Assembly: GCF_004681965.1 (NCBI RefSeq)
Contig: NZ_SMLL01000007.1
Span: 248,001 to 312,000, forward strand
DNA: 64,000 nt
Direction of reading: 5' to 3'
DNA from: Ramlibacter rhizophilus
GTDB lineage: Bacteria > Pseudomonadota > Gammaproteobacteria > Burkholderiales > Burkholderiaceae_C
Shown: piece by piece, positions 49,335 through 58,307 of the stretch
Layout of the letters: every line of letters begins with the position of its first letter
Numbering within the stretch: position 1 is the stretch's first letter
Position numbers and translations under genes: made by a program
Notes under the pieces: model-generated
What the model saw: only the letters and a program-made list of their open reading frames with translations
Databases searched by the model: none
Told to the model about the DNA's origin: nothing

Positions 49335-50630
49335 CTACCGGCGGCCGCCGAACAAGGACCGCACCCGGCCCCACAGCAGGTCCCAGACCATGCGCGCCAT
49401 GGGGATCGGGCGCGGCGGCTCGGCAGCGGCGCTGCCGCCGCGCATCCGCACCGTCACCTGCTGGCCGAAGTCGGCCACCATCCGGCGGACGAAATCCTTC
49501 ACCAGGCCCGATCGGGAGAACTGCGCCAGCGGCCCTTGCAGCGAATACACCATGTCCACGTGCACGCGGGTGCTGTCGGCCGAGGTGCCTTCGAGTCGGT
49601 AGGCGATGTCACCTTGGGCGCGTGACTGGCTGAGCGTGTCCTGCCCGGCGCCCTTGAGGACGGCCTCCTTGGTCGCGTCGTTGCGCTCGAGCCGGGCGGC
49701 TCCGGCAAAGGCGGCCGCCATCGGGCCGAACTTGACCGCGATGCGCCCCTTCACCTTGTCGCCGTCCTGCGATTCGATGGCCGCGCCCGGCAGGCACGAG
49801 GCCACGGCCGGCAGGTCGCCCATGAAGCGCCACACCTCGTCCAGCGGAAACGGCACGTCGAAGGCAGCCTCGATCTGATTGCCCTTGGGCTTCGCACCGG
49901 AAGCCGCACCGGAAGCCGCACCAGCCGCTGCACCCGCACCCGCAGGGGCGGCGGGCGCCGTGGCCGCGGTCTTTCCGACCATCTGGTGCGCGGCGCCCGT
50001 GGCGGACGTGGCGATCGGAATACCGACCGATGCCGCCGAAGCCGGGACCTGCTGCGCTGCGACGGCACCCGCCGCGTCGGCACGGGCCACGACGCGTGCG
50101 CGTGGCCCCGCTTTGCGGTCCGAGCGCAGGTTCTCGCGCAGCTGGAGCACTTCGGCGTCCGGCTCGTCGCGCTGCTGCTGGAGAACGTCCAGCACGGCGT
50201 TCACGATTCCCAGGTAGCCGGTGCAACGGCACAGGTTGCCGGACAGCTCCAGACGCACGCGGGCCTCGTCGGCCTGCGGTAGGCGCAGCACGATGTCGCG
50301 CGCAGTGGCGAGCATGCCGGGTGTGCAGAAGCCGCATTGGAGCGCATGGTGGCGCGTGAAGGCGGCGCGCAGCAACTGCATCAGCCGATCGTTGTCATAG
50401 CCCTCGACGGTGGTGACTTCGCGGCCCTCGCAGGCGACCGCGAAGGTGATGCAGGAGCGCACCGGCTGGCCGTCGACGAGGACGGTGCAGGCGCCGCAGA
50501 CGCCATGTTCGCAACCCAGGTGCGTCCCCGTCAGGCGCAGCTCGTCGCGCAGGAAGTCACCCAGGTGGGTTCTCGGCTCCGCTTCGGCGCTGATCTCGCG
50601 GCCGTTGACGTGCAGGCTGACGGTATTCAA
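49335..50630 (-). CDS. Molybdenum hydroxylase 2Fe-2S subunit fused to CoxG-like (SRPBCC) domain
   Basis: A 431-residue protein with two parts. Residues 1-165 are a xanthine-dehydrogenase/CoxS small subunit: plant-type cluster in CEHGVCGACTVLVDG, second cluster in CGFCTPGM and CRCTGYLGI. An Ala/Gly/Pro-rich linker (about 190-240) leads to a CoxG-like SRPBCC domain (EAAFDVPFPLDEVWRFMGDLPAVASCLPGA to GLVKDFVRRM, about 245-395). A TTG start is inferred from the TTGA overlap with the FAD subunit gene; no ATG fits. With the FAD and Mo subunits it should form picolinate 6-hydroxylase (PicA-like) that adds a water-derived OH to picolinate. CoxG is usually a separate membrane-anchoring protein. Confidence 0.85.
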   Translation of the reverse strand: MNTVSLHVNGREISAEAEPRTHLGDFLRDELRLTGTHLGCEHGVCGACTVLVDGQPVRSCITFAVACEGREVTTVEGYDNDRLMQLLRAAFTRHHALQCGFCTPGMLATARDIVLRLPQADEARVRLELSGNLCRCTGYLGIVNAVLDVLQQQRDEPDAEVLQLRENLRSDRKAGPRARVVARADAAGAVAAQQVPASAASVGIPIATSATGAAHQMVGKTAATAPAAPAGAGAAAGAASGAASGAKPKGNQIEAAFDVPFPLDEVWRFMGDLPAVASCLPGAAIESQDGDKVKGRIAVKFGPMAAAFAGAARLERNDATKEAVLKGAGQDTLSQSRAQGDIAYRLEGTSADSTRVHVDMVYSLQGPLAQFSRSGLVKDFVRRMVADFGQQVTVRMRGGSAAAEPPRPIPMARMVWDLLWGRVRSLFGGRR

Positions 50631-51487
50631 GTCGGGGCTCCAGTGGCTTGGGTGCGGGCGACCACGCCCGCGTGCTCCAGCGCGCGCTCCAGGCACGCCG
50701 TGAACATCTTGAGGTCGATGGGATCGCGCTCCGGCAGCGCGGCGGCGACCGCCGCGCGCAGCTGTGCGCGCGAGGCTGCCGAGGCGCCGTCGCGCGCAAC
50801 GGCCGAGGCGAGTGCATCCAGCAGCAGCGGCGGGCCGTCTACCGCACCCAGCACGATGCGCGAGACGCCAGCGGCCTCGTCCAGGTAGATCGCCGCACTG
50901 GCTTCCGCGAATTCGCCGGGCTTTCGGCACAGCTTGTGGTATCCCCAGCGCGTGCTGGGCGTATGCCGCGGCACGATCACCGCGGTCACGAGTTCGTCGG
51001 GCTCTAGCACCGTGGTGTAGGCGCCGAGCATGAACCCGGCGGCCTCGACCGTGCGTTCCCCGCGCGGCGAGCGCAACCTGACCCGCGCGCCGAGGGCGGG
51101 CAGCACGACCACCCAGTCAGCCGCCGGATCCGCATGGGCCAGGCTGCCGCCAACCGTGCCGCGATTGCGCACGGCGCGGTAGGCGATCCCGGCCGCCACA
51201 CCCTGCATGGGATGGCCGACCAGGGGCGCGTGGTGTCCGTCCTCGATCTCGGAGTGCGTGACGCCGGCGCCGATCTCGATGCCTTCCGCAACGGCCTTCA
51301 CCTGCCGCAGCAAAGGCAGGCCCGCGATGTCGATCACCTGCGGCGGCCGCGCAAGGCGCAGGTTCAGCATGGGGCCGAGCGACTGGCCCCCGCTCATGGC
51401 CTTGGCCGCCCCCTCGCTGCGTGCCAGCGCCTGCAGCGCCTCGTCCAGTTCCAGGACGCTCATGTATCCGAAGCTCGCAGCCTTCAC
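50627..51487 (-). CDS. Molybdenum hydroxylase FAD-binding subunit (CoxM-like)
   Basis: A 286-residue FAD subunit of the xanthine-oxidase family. FAD-binding motifs are AMSGGQSLGPMLNLRLA and TVGGSLAHADPAADW; KLCRKPGEFAEASAA is the typical C-terminal-domain entry. It passes electrons from the 2Fe-2S clusters to an acceptor. Coupled by 4-bp overlaps with both neighbours (Mo subunit before, 2Fe-2S subunit behind). Confidence 0.92.
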   Translation of the reverse strand: MKAASFGYMSVLELDEALQALARSEGAAKAMSGGQSLGPMLNLRLARPPQVIDIAGLPLLRQVKAVAEGIEIGAGVTHSEIEDGHHAPLVGHPMQGVAAGIAYRAVRNRGTVGGSLAHADPAADWVVVLPALGARVRLRSPRGERTVEAAGFMLGAYTTVLEPDELVTAVIVPRHTPSTRWGYHKLCRKPGEFAEASAAIYLDEAAGVSRIVLGAVDGPPLLLDALASAVARDGASAASRAQLRAAVAAALPERDPIDLKMFTACLERALEHAGVVARTQATGAPT

Positions 51488-53865
51488 TTGGCGACTTCCT
51501 CTGGCAAGGTGGCACTCTCCAGCGCCTTGAGCAGGCGCCGCGGCGTGAGCGGGGTGAGGAGCACCTCGGCGGCGCCGGTGCCGCGAAGCGCGTCGTTCAC
51601 GGCGTTGAAGATCACCGCCGGCGGAGCGATGGCGCCGCCTTCCCCCATGCCCTTGGCGCCGAACTCGGTGTTGGGCGAGGGCGTCTCGAAATGCTCGATG
51701 CGGATGCGCGGCACCTCGGTGGCGCCCGGCAGGATGTAGTCGGCCAGCGTGGACGCCAGAGGCTGGCCCTGGTCGTCGTACGGCGTCTCTTCGTACATTG
51801 CGGTGCCGATGCCCTGGGCGATGCCGCCGATGGTCTGGCCCTCGACGATCATGGGATTGACGATCGTGCCGCAGTCCTCGACCACCACGTAGTCGAGGAT
51901 CTCGACTTCCCCCGTCTCCGTATCGACCGCGACCACCGCGGCCTGGCTCGCATAGGTGAAGGCGCCCGTATCGACCTTGGGCTTGTACGCCCGGGACACC
52001 TCGAGTCCGCCGAGGTTGACGTTGTCCGGCAGGTCCTGCGGGCTGAGGTACCAGGCGTGCCCGACCTCGGCCAGGGTGACCGATTTCTCGGCGGCCCAGG
52101 CGCGGCCTTCGAGCAGCGCGACCGCCTGCGGCTCCACGCCCATCAGGTGGGCGGCGATCGCCTGCACGCGCGGCAGCAGCTCCTTGCAGGCGACGGCCAC
52201 GGCGCCGCCGGACATCACGGTGGCGCGCGAGGCATAGGTGCCCGTGGAGAAAGGCGTCTGCCCCGTGTCGCCGTGGATGACGCGTATCCGGTTCACCGGC
52301 ACGCCGAGCACGTCGTGCGCGATCTGCGAGAAGCTGGTCTCCATGCCCTGGCCGTGCGAGTGCACGCCGACACGCACTTCGAGCCCGCCGTCGGCCGTGA
52401 GCTTGACCATGGCCTGGTCATAGCCGGGAACGACCGGCAGCCCCCAGGTGGCGAACACGGAGGTGCCGTGGGCCGACTGCTCGGTGTAGGTGGCGGTGCC
52501 GACGCCGATGCGCCGGCCGTCGGGCTCGCCGCGGGCCTGCCGCTCGCGCACGGCTTCCAGCCCGATCATCTCGACCGCCCGCTTGAGGCTGGCCGGGAAG
52601 TCGCCGCTGTCGAAGTGCTTGTTGGCGACGTTCACGTAGGGCATCTGCTCGCCCTTGACCAGGTTGTCCATGCGGACCTGCCAGGGCTCGCGGCCGACTT
52701 CGCGCGCCAGCGCGTCCATCAGCAGCTCCATGGCGAAGCACACGCCCGTGCGCGCGACGCCGCGGTACGGCATGAAGCCGGGCTTGTTGGTGCCGACGCA
52801 GCGCGTCTCGCAGCGATAGCCGCGGAAGGCATACGGACCGGGCAGGTTGCCCACCGCCTGCCCCGGCTCGAGGCCGATGTTGAACGGCCAGCACGAATAC
52901 GCGCCGCCGTCGATGGTGATCACGGCGTCCAGCGCGAGCAGCTTGCCGCTGCGGTCGGCATAGGCGGTGAGCTGGTAGTGGTGCTGGCGCGTGTTGGCGC
53001 CCACGATCAGGTGCTCGCGCCGGTCTTCCAGGTAGCGGAACGGGCGTTTGTGGGTCTTGGCGAGCCAGGCGATGCACAGCTCTTCGGGGTGCATGACGCA
53101 CTTGTAGCCGAAGGCACCTCCGACGTCGGGCGAGACGACGCGGACGTTCTCCTCGCCCATGCCAAGGTGCTGCGCGATCCCCGCGCGCAGCAGGTGCGGC
53201 ACCTGCGTGGCGCTGACGACGACCAGCTGGTGCGACTGGAAGTCCCAGTAAGCCATCACGGCCTTGCCTTCCATCGGCACCATGCACTGGCGGGAGAGCT
53301 CGATCGTGCGCGTCACCTTGACCTCGGCCTGGGCGGCCAGCTGATCGAAGTCGCGATCGGCCCGCAAGGTCATGAACAGGTTGTCCTTCCAGCCCGGGTG
53401 GAGAAGCTCCTCCTTGGCCGCGAGAGCCGACCACGAGTCGTGGAAGACCGGCAGCTCGTCGAAGGAGATCTGCACCTGCTCCAGCAGGTCCTCGGCGATC
53501 GCCCGCGTGGGGGCGTAGGCCATGGCCACGGCCTCGCCGACGAAGCGGACCTTGCCGCTCGCGAGCGGCGGCTGCGTCGAGTTCTGGTAGGTGGGCAGGG
53601 AAGACGGCGAGACGATGTCGGCAGCGTCGGCCATCATCTCGCGCAGGACCACGCGGCCGGCGAGTTCTTCCGGGATGTCGGCCCCGGTGATGCGTGCGTG
53701 CGCCAGCGGACTGCGCAGGAAGGCGACCTCCTGCAGGCCCGGCATCACCATGTCGCCGACGAAATTTCCCTTGCCGGCCAGGTGCCGCGCATCTTCCTTG
53801 CGCGGCACCCGGGCCCCGATGCCCTCCGGCTTCAGAACCCGTGACGGGGTTTCAACCTGATTCAT
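51484..53865 (-). CDS. Molybdenum hydroxylase large (molybdopterin-binding) subunit, candidate picolinate 6-dehydrogenase
   Basis: A 793-residue CoxL/XdhB-type catalytic subunit. It carries VSPDVGGAFGYKCVMHPEE, YRGVARTGVCFAMELLMD, GVHSHGQGMETSFSQIAHD and, near the end, GAKGMGEGGAIAPP with the catalytic Glu next to Mo. The CO-dehydrogenase loop with selanyl-Cys (VAYRCSFR) is not present, so it is a hydroxylase of N-heterocycles. By pathway logic it makes 6-hydroxypicolinate. The nicotinate enzyme NicB differs in having cytochrome c domains; none is present. It starts 27 bp after the DctP stop. Confidence 0.88.
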   Translation of the reverse strand: MNQVETPSRVLKPEGIGARVPRKEDARHLAGKGNFVGDMVMPGLQEVAFLRSPLAHARITGADIPEELAGRVVLREMMADAADIVSPSSLPTYQNSTQPPLASGKVRFVGEAVAMAYAPTRAIAEDLLEQVQISFDELPVFHDSWSALAAKEELLHPGWKDNLFMTLRADRDFDQLAAQAEVKVTRTIELSRQCMVPMEGKAVMAYWDFQSHQLVVVSATQVPHLLRAGIAQHLGMGEENVRVVSPDVGGAFGYKCVMHPEELCIAWLAKTHKRPFRYLEDRREHLIVGANTRQHHYQLTAYADRSGKLLALDAVITIDGGAYSCWPFNIGLEPGQAVGNLPGPYAFRGYRCETRCVGTNKPGFMPYRGVARTGVCFAMELLMDALAREVGREPWQVRMDNLVKGEQMPYVNVANKHFDSGDFPASLKRAVEMIGLEAVRERQARGEPDGRRIGVGTATYTEQSAHGTSVFATWGLPVVPGYDQAMVKLTADGGLEVRVGVHSHGQGMETSFSQIAHDVLGVPVNRIRVIHGDTGQTPFSTGTYASRATVMSGGAVAVACKELLPRVQAIAAHLMGVEPQAVALLEGRAWAAEKSVTLAEVGHAWYLSPQDLPDNVNLGGLEVSRAYKPKVDTGAFTYASQAAVVAVDTETGEVEILDYVVVEDCGTIVNPMIVEGQTIGGIAQGIGTAMYEETPYDDQGQPLASTLADYILPGATEVPRIRIEHFETPSPNTEFGAKGMGEGGAIAPPAVIFNAVNDALRGTGAAEVLLTPLTPRRLLKALESATLPEEVAK

Positions 53866-53892
53866 GCTTTTTGTCTGCCGCTGCTGCTTTGC

Positions 53893-55002
53893 TTACTTAT
53901 TGCCAGCAGTGGCCTGGACGGCGTTGAAGGTGTAGCCGTCCAGCGCCGTCTCGGCCACCCGGAACCAGCTCACCTGCCGCGCCTGGAAGGGCTGCCAGTC
54001 CTTGTAGATCGTCGCGAAGTCGGGGTTCTTCTGGCTCAGCTCGGCCCACAGCTGCTGCGACGCCTTGTACGCGGCGTCCATCACGTCGCGCGGGAAGTAC
54101 GACACCTTGGCGCCGCTGGCGATCAGCTGCAGCAGGGCGTTCGGGTTGGTGGCGTCGTAGCGGGCCAGCATGAGCATGGCCTGCTCGTTCGCCGCGGTCT
54201 CGAACGCAGCCTTGAATTCCGGCGGCAGCGCGTTCCAGGCGTTCAGATTCACATGGCTGGTCACCGAGGCGCTGCCTTCCCACCAGCCGGGGGTGTAGTA
54301 GTAGGGTGCCACCTTGTTCAGGCCAAGCTTCTGGTCATCGTAGGGGCCGATCCACTCGGCCGCGTCGAGGGCGCCCTTCTCGAGCGCCGGGTAGATGTCC
54401 CCGGGCGGGATCTGCTGGGGCTGGGCGCCGAGCTTGGCCAGCACCATGCCGCCGATGCCGCCGATGCGCATCTTCAGGCCCTCCAGATCCTTGACCGACT
54501 TGATCTCCTTGCGGAAGAAACCGCCCATCTGCACGCCGACGTTGCCGACCTGGAAGTTGATGATGTTGTACTTCTTGTACAGCTGGCGCAGGTGCTCCAT
54601 GCCGCCGCCGCTGTAGAGCCATGCGTTGTGCTGGCGCGCGTTCAGCCCGAACGCCAGGCCGGCGTCGAAGGCGACCGCGCTGTTCTTGCCGATGAAGAAC
54701 GAGCTCAGCACGTGGTTGCATTCCATCGTGCCGTTGCTCACCGCGTCCATGAGCTGAGGCGCCGGCACGATCTCGCCGTTGGGGAACGCCCGGATCTCGA
54801 ACCGGCCGCCCGTGAGCTCGCCCACGCGCTTGCAGAGGTTCTCGGCCGAGCCGTACATGTTGTCCAGGCTCTTCGGCCATGCCGTGGCCATGCGCCAGCG
54901 AACGGTCGTCTGCGCTTGCGCATGAACCGCCGGCGCGGCAAGCGCTGCGACGCCCACCCCTCCAGCTACCGCCATCTTGTCCAGGAATCCGCGACGTCGC
55001 AT
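53893..55002 (-). CDS. TRAP transporter periplasmic binding protein (TakP/DctP-like)
   Basis: A 369-residue DctP-family binding protein with a twin-arginine signal (MRRRGFLDKMAVAGGVG, cleavage near AVHAQ). FEIRAFPNGEIVPAPQLMD, KMRIGGIGGMVLAKLGAQPQQIP and AAEWIGPYDDQKLGL mark the TakP subgroup for oxo-acids and monocarboxylates; the Arg in MRIGG usually binds the ligand carboxylate. First gene of the left-pointing operon. It is expected to import picolinate or a related acid with DctQM. Confidence 0.9.
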   Translation of the reverse strand: MRRRGFLDKMAVAGGVGVAALAAPAVHAQAQTTVRWRMATAWPKSLDNMYGSAENLCKRVGELTGGRFEIRAFPNGEIVPAPQLMDAVSNGTMECNHVLSSFFIGKNSAVAFDAGLAFGLNARQHNAWLYSGGGMEHLRQLYKKYNIINFQVGNVGVQMGGFFRKEIKSVKDLEGLKMRIGGIGGMVLAKLGAQPQQIPPGDIYPALEKGALDAAEWIGPYDDQKLGLNKVAPYYYTPGWWEGSASVTSHVNLNAWNALPPEFKAAFETAANEQAMLMLARYDATNPNALLQLIASGAKVSYFPRDVMDAAYKASQQLWAELSQKNPDFATIYKDWQPFQARQVSWFRVAETALDGYTFNAVQATAGNK

Positions 55003-55398
55003 TGAAAGCTCCTACGTGTGGTGAAGAACGTGATCCGGCGTGGAAACACCGGCCGACCGACCTGCCTGTCGCAACTTCGATGCCAACCCTCCCATGAGGT
55101 CGAAAGGCATGTCCGGGGCCGCGATTGGGCAGTGTACTGATCGATTATGGAAGCATGGGCCGGCCACTGGAAGCCCCCCTTGGCTAGTACAAACCCGAAC
55201 CCCAAGATGGTGCCCCGGAAATCCCGCGCTCCCTGTGGCGGTGCTGCTGGGGTGGGTTTGGTTCTGCACGGTCGGGCAGCGCAGGACTCTCGAAAACCCG
55301 GAGGGGCGACCCCCTTGAACGTCAGTGCGATCTGGCGGTAATATGGACGTGTACTGACTAATCTACTTCGCGCGGCATCGCCGCGACTGGATGAGCCG
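55003..55398. promoter_or_regulatory. Divergent control region of the picolinate operons with two TCAGTACAC elements
   Basis: A 396-bp non-coding gap. Rightward promoter: TTGAAC (55315-55320), 18 bp, TAATAT (55339-55344), then GTGTACTGA at 55349-55357. Leftward promoter on the minus strand: TTCCAG (55172-55167, weak), 17 bp, CATAAT (55149-55144), then TCAGTACACT at 55140-55131. Each copy of TCAGTACAC begins within about 5 bp of the -10 box, covering the transcription start, ideal for repression by the MarR protein 44477-45172. The middle (55150-55310) is GC-rich and holds nothing else I can support. Confidence 0.7.
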
Positions 55399-55716
55399 AT
55401 GGAATGGATCAAGGTTGCCGGCGCGCAAGAGCTCGGCGATGACGAAGTGAAGGCGGTGAACGTGGCGGGGCACCGCATCGCGCTGTATCGCTGCGACGGC
55501 GAGTTCTTTGCGACCGACAACATGTGCACGCATGCCGAGGCGCTGCTGTCGGAGGGCTATGTCGAGGACGGTTGCATCGAGTGCCCGCTGCACCAGGGGC
55601 GGTTCGACATCCGCACCGGCAAGGCGATGTGCGCGCCCGTCACCGTCGACGTGCGCACGCACGCCGTCAAGCAGGAAGGCGACGACATCTACGTCCGTTC
55701 GCCAGACAGCCAGTGA
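55399..55716 (+). CDS. Rieske-type ferredoxin
   Basis: A 105-residue Rieske ferredoxin with cluster ligands Cys43 and His45 (NMCTHAEALL) and Cys63 and His66 (IECPLHQGRFD). VDVRTHAVKQEGDDIYV closes the fold. It carries electrons between the FAD reductase behind it (GTGA overlap) and the oxygenase 56997-58819. First gene of the right-pointing operon. Confidence 0.93.
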   Translation: MEWIKVAGAQELGDDEVKAVNVAGHRIALYRCDGEFFATDNMCTHAEALLSEGYVEDGCIECPLHQGRFDIRTGKAMCAPVTVDVRTHAVKQEGDDIYVRSPDSQ

Positions 55717-56969
55717 CCACCGGGCGCGTCGTCATCGTGGGGGCCGGCCAGTCGGCGGCCGTCGCCGCGCATGCCTTGCGTGAGGGCGGCCACGGCGGCG
55801 CCATCGTCATGGCGGGGCGCGAGCTGCACCGGCCCTACGAGCGACCGCCCTTGTCCAAGGCGGTGCTGGTCGGGGCCGAGGAGCCGCGCCTGGACGTCCT
55901 GGCCGAGGAGGCCTGGCTGCGCTGCAACGTGGAGTTGCTCAGCGGCGCCGACGTCGTGCGAATGGAGCCCGCGCAGCGGCGGCTGCACCTCGCGAACGGC
56001 CAGGCCATCGATTACGACCAGTGCCTGCTGGCCACCGGCGGCGAGCCGCGCCTGCTTGCCTGGGCGCCCTGCGGCGGCGAGCGCATCCACTACCTGCGCA
56101 CGCTGGACGACGCGCGGCGGCTGCGCCTGTCGCTACAGGCGCGGCCCCGGATCGCGATCGTGGGGGGCGGCTTCCTCGGCCTGGAGGTCGCGCACTCGGC
56201 GCTGGCGGCCGGCGCCTCGGTGACGGTCATCGAGAGCGCGCCCGCGCTGCTGACGCGCTTCCTGCCGGCAGAGGTCTCGGCCTGGCTAGAAGCCACGCTG
56301 CGCAGTGAAGGCGCGCAGCTGCGGCTGGGAGCGTCCGTGAGCTGCGCCGAAACCACTGGCGAGGGCCCGCTGCTGCTGCTCACGCAGGGCGGTGAGCGAC
56401 TGGAAGTGGACGAGCTGCTGGTCTGCATCGGCATGTCGCCCAACGATGCGCTGGCCCGTGAGGCCGGCCTCGCCATCGCGCCCGGTGGCGGCGTTCTGGT
56501 GGACGCCTTCTGCCGCACCAGCGATGCGCACGTCTATGCCTGCGGCGACTGCGCGAGCCAGCTGCGGCCCGGGCAGCAGCAGCCCACGCGCATGGAGTCC
56601 TGGCAGAACGCGAACGAGCAGGCCCGCATCGCCGCTGCCGCCATGCTCGGCTCGGCGCCGCCGGTGCCGCCCTATCCCTGGTTCTGGACCGAGCAGGGAC
56701 GGCACAACCTGCAGATGCTGGGACTGCCCGCCGCCGACCTCGTCTACGTTCGCCGGGGCGACCCCGCCAGCGGCAAGGCCCTCTGGATCGGCCATCGCGG
56801 CGGCGTGCCCGTGCACGGCGTGGCGCTCAATGCCGGCGGCGAGCTTCGCGCCCTGCGTCCCCTGTTCGACCGCGCCCGGCCGGTGCCCATGCACGAGTTC
56901 GGCCAGGACAACCTCAACCTGCGTGCCTGGGCCAAGCAGTCGCTGGCCGACGCCGCGGCCACCCCCTAA
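55713..56969 (+). CDS. FAD-dependent NAD(P)H-ferredoxin reductase
   Basis: A 418-residue reductase of the BphA4/rubredoxin-reductase type. GTG start at 55713 overlaps the ferredoxin stop. FAD motif VVIVGAGQSAAVAAHALREGG, NAD motif IAIVGGGFLGLEVAHSAL, and DAHVYACGDCAS for the flavin pyrimidine are present; AAAMLGSAPPVPPYPWFWTEQ is typical of the C-terminal domain. It feeds the Rieske ferredoxin with electrons from NADH. Confidence 0.93.
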   Translation: MTTGRVVIVGAGQSAAVAAHALREGGHGGAIVMAGRELHRPYERPPLSKAVLVGAEEPRLDVLAEEAWLRCNVELLSGADVVRMEPAQRRLHLANGQAIDYDQCLLATGGEPRLLAWAPCGGERIHYLRTLDDARRLRLSLQARPRIAIVGGGFLGLEVAHSALAAGASVTVIESAPALLTRFLPAEVSAWLEATLRSEGAQLRLGASVSCAETTGEGPLLLLTQGGERLEVDELLVCIGMSPNDALAREAGLAIAPGGGVLVDAFCRTSDAHVYACGDCASQLRPGQQQPTRMESWQNANEQARIAAAAMLGSAPPVPPYPWFWTEQGRHNLQMLGLPAADLVYVRRGDPASGKALWIGHRGGVPVHGVALNAGGELRALRPLFDRARPVPMHEFGQDNLNLRAWAKQSLADAAATP

Positions 56970-56996
56970 CTTCACCGCGACCCAACGGGAGCCTCC

Positions 56997-58307
56997 ATGT
57001 ACCAATCGCAGTCTGTCATCGGCGTGACCGATGCCGCAAAGAACCCGCCGCTCGACCAATGCATCTGGCCCGCCGATGCCCTGCACACCATTCCCGACTG
57101 GGTCTATACGAGCCAGGACCTGTACGACCGCGAGATGGACCGCATCTTCCGGGGCGAGACCTGGAGCTTCGTGGCGCTGGAGGCCGAGATTCCCAATCCG
57201 GGCGATTACAAGCGCGGCTACGTCGGTTCGGTGCCGGTGGTCATCGCCCGCGCCGAAGACAACGCCATCTCCGTGTTCGAGAACCGCTGCGCCCACCGGG
57301 GGGCGGAGTTCTGCCGCAGCAACCAGGGCAACGCCAAGGAGTTCGTTTGCCCCTACCACCAGTGGTCCTATGACCTCAAGGGCAATCTCCAGGGCGTGCC
57401 CTTCAAGCGCGGAGTCAACAAGCAGGGCGGCATGCCCAAGGATTTCCAGAACGCCGAGCACGGCGCCCGCCAGCTGCGCGTGACCACGCGCAACGGGGTG
57501 GTGTTCGCCACCTATTCGGACAAGACGCCACCGCTGGAGGAGTACCTCACGCAGGACATCGTCGACGAGTTCGACGTCACCTTCACGGGCAAGAAGCTCA
57601 AGATCCTGGGCTACTACCGCAACGAGCTTCCGTGCAACTGGAAGATGTACCACGAGAACCTCAAGGACCCGTACCACGCGACCCTGCTGCACTCGTTCCT
57701 GGTGGTGTTCGGCCTGCTGGTGGCCGGCAACAAGTCGATCATGCTCGCCGACAAGGCGCATGGCCGCCATGCCTACATGGGATCCGCCAAGCCGGAGGAC
57801 AAGTACGCCGCCGTGTCGGCCGAGACCAAGGCCGAGATGCGCTCCTTCCACGACAAGCTGCGCCTGCGCGACGAGCGCTTCCTGGAGTTCGTGCGCGAAT
57901 TCGACTCGCCCTGGTCGGTGACCATGATGACCATCTGGCCCAACCTCGTGGTGCAGCGCGAGATGAACACGCTCGGCGTGCGGCAGATCATCCCCAACGG
58001 TCCCCACAGCATGATCATGCAGTGGACGATGTTCGGCTACGAGGACGACACCCCCGAGATGACGCGCCACCGCCTGCGCCAGGGCAACCTGATGGGCCCT
58101 GCCGGGTTCCTGGGCCTGGAGGACAACGAGGCCATGAAGTTCGTCCAGGAAGGCTTGCGCCGTTCCAGCACGGACGTCAACATCCTCAAGCTCGACTCCG
58201 GCAACGTCGGCACCTCCAACGGGCTGATCTCGGAGTCGTGCATCCGCTCGCTGTACGAGCATTACCGCGGGGTCATGGGCATCCCCGTCGCAGGAGCCGC
58301 CCAATGA
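56997..58307 (+). CDS. Rieske oxygenase large subunit, candidate 6-hydroxypicolinate 3-monooxygenase
   Basis: A 436-residue alpha subunit. Rieske ligands are Cys98, His100 (CAHRGAEFC) and Cys118, His121 (VCPYHQW). The mononuclear iron site is NLKDPYHATLLHSF (Asp with two His). The next gene is the beta subunit, preceding genes are ferredoxin and reductase. In a picolinate pathway the open step is 3-hydroxylation of 6-hydroxypicolinate to 3,6-dihydroxypicolinate, for which a four-component Rieske system (PicB) has been described in Alcaligenes faecalis as I recall; this is the natural assignment. Confidence 0.88.
   Translation: MYQSQSVIGVTDAAKNPPLDQCIWPADALHTIPDWVYTSQDLYDREMDRIFRGETWSFVALEAEIPNPGDYKRGYVGSVPVVIARAEDNAISVFENRCAHRGAEFCRSNQGNAKEFVCPYHQWSYDLKGNLQGVPFKRGVNKQGGMPKDFQNAEHGARQLRVTTRNGVVFATYSDKTPPLEEYLTQDIVDEFDVTFTGKKLKILGYYRNELPCNWKMYHENLKDPYHATLLHSFLVVFGLLVAGNKSIMLADKAHGRHAYMGSAKPEDKYAAVSAETKAEMRSFHDKLRLRDERFLEFVREFDSPWSVTMMTIWPNLVVQREMNTLGVRQIIPNGPHSMIMQWTMFGYEDDTPEMTRHRLRQGNLMGPAGFLGLEDNEAMKFVQEGLRRSSTDVNILKLDSGNVGTSNGLISESCIRSLYEHYRGVMGIPVAGAAQ

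Noticed and set aside
51421..53844. 807-codon plus-strand open frame
   Set aside because: Antisense to the molybdenum hydroxylase large subunit; no recognisable motif.
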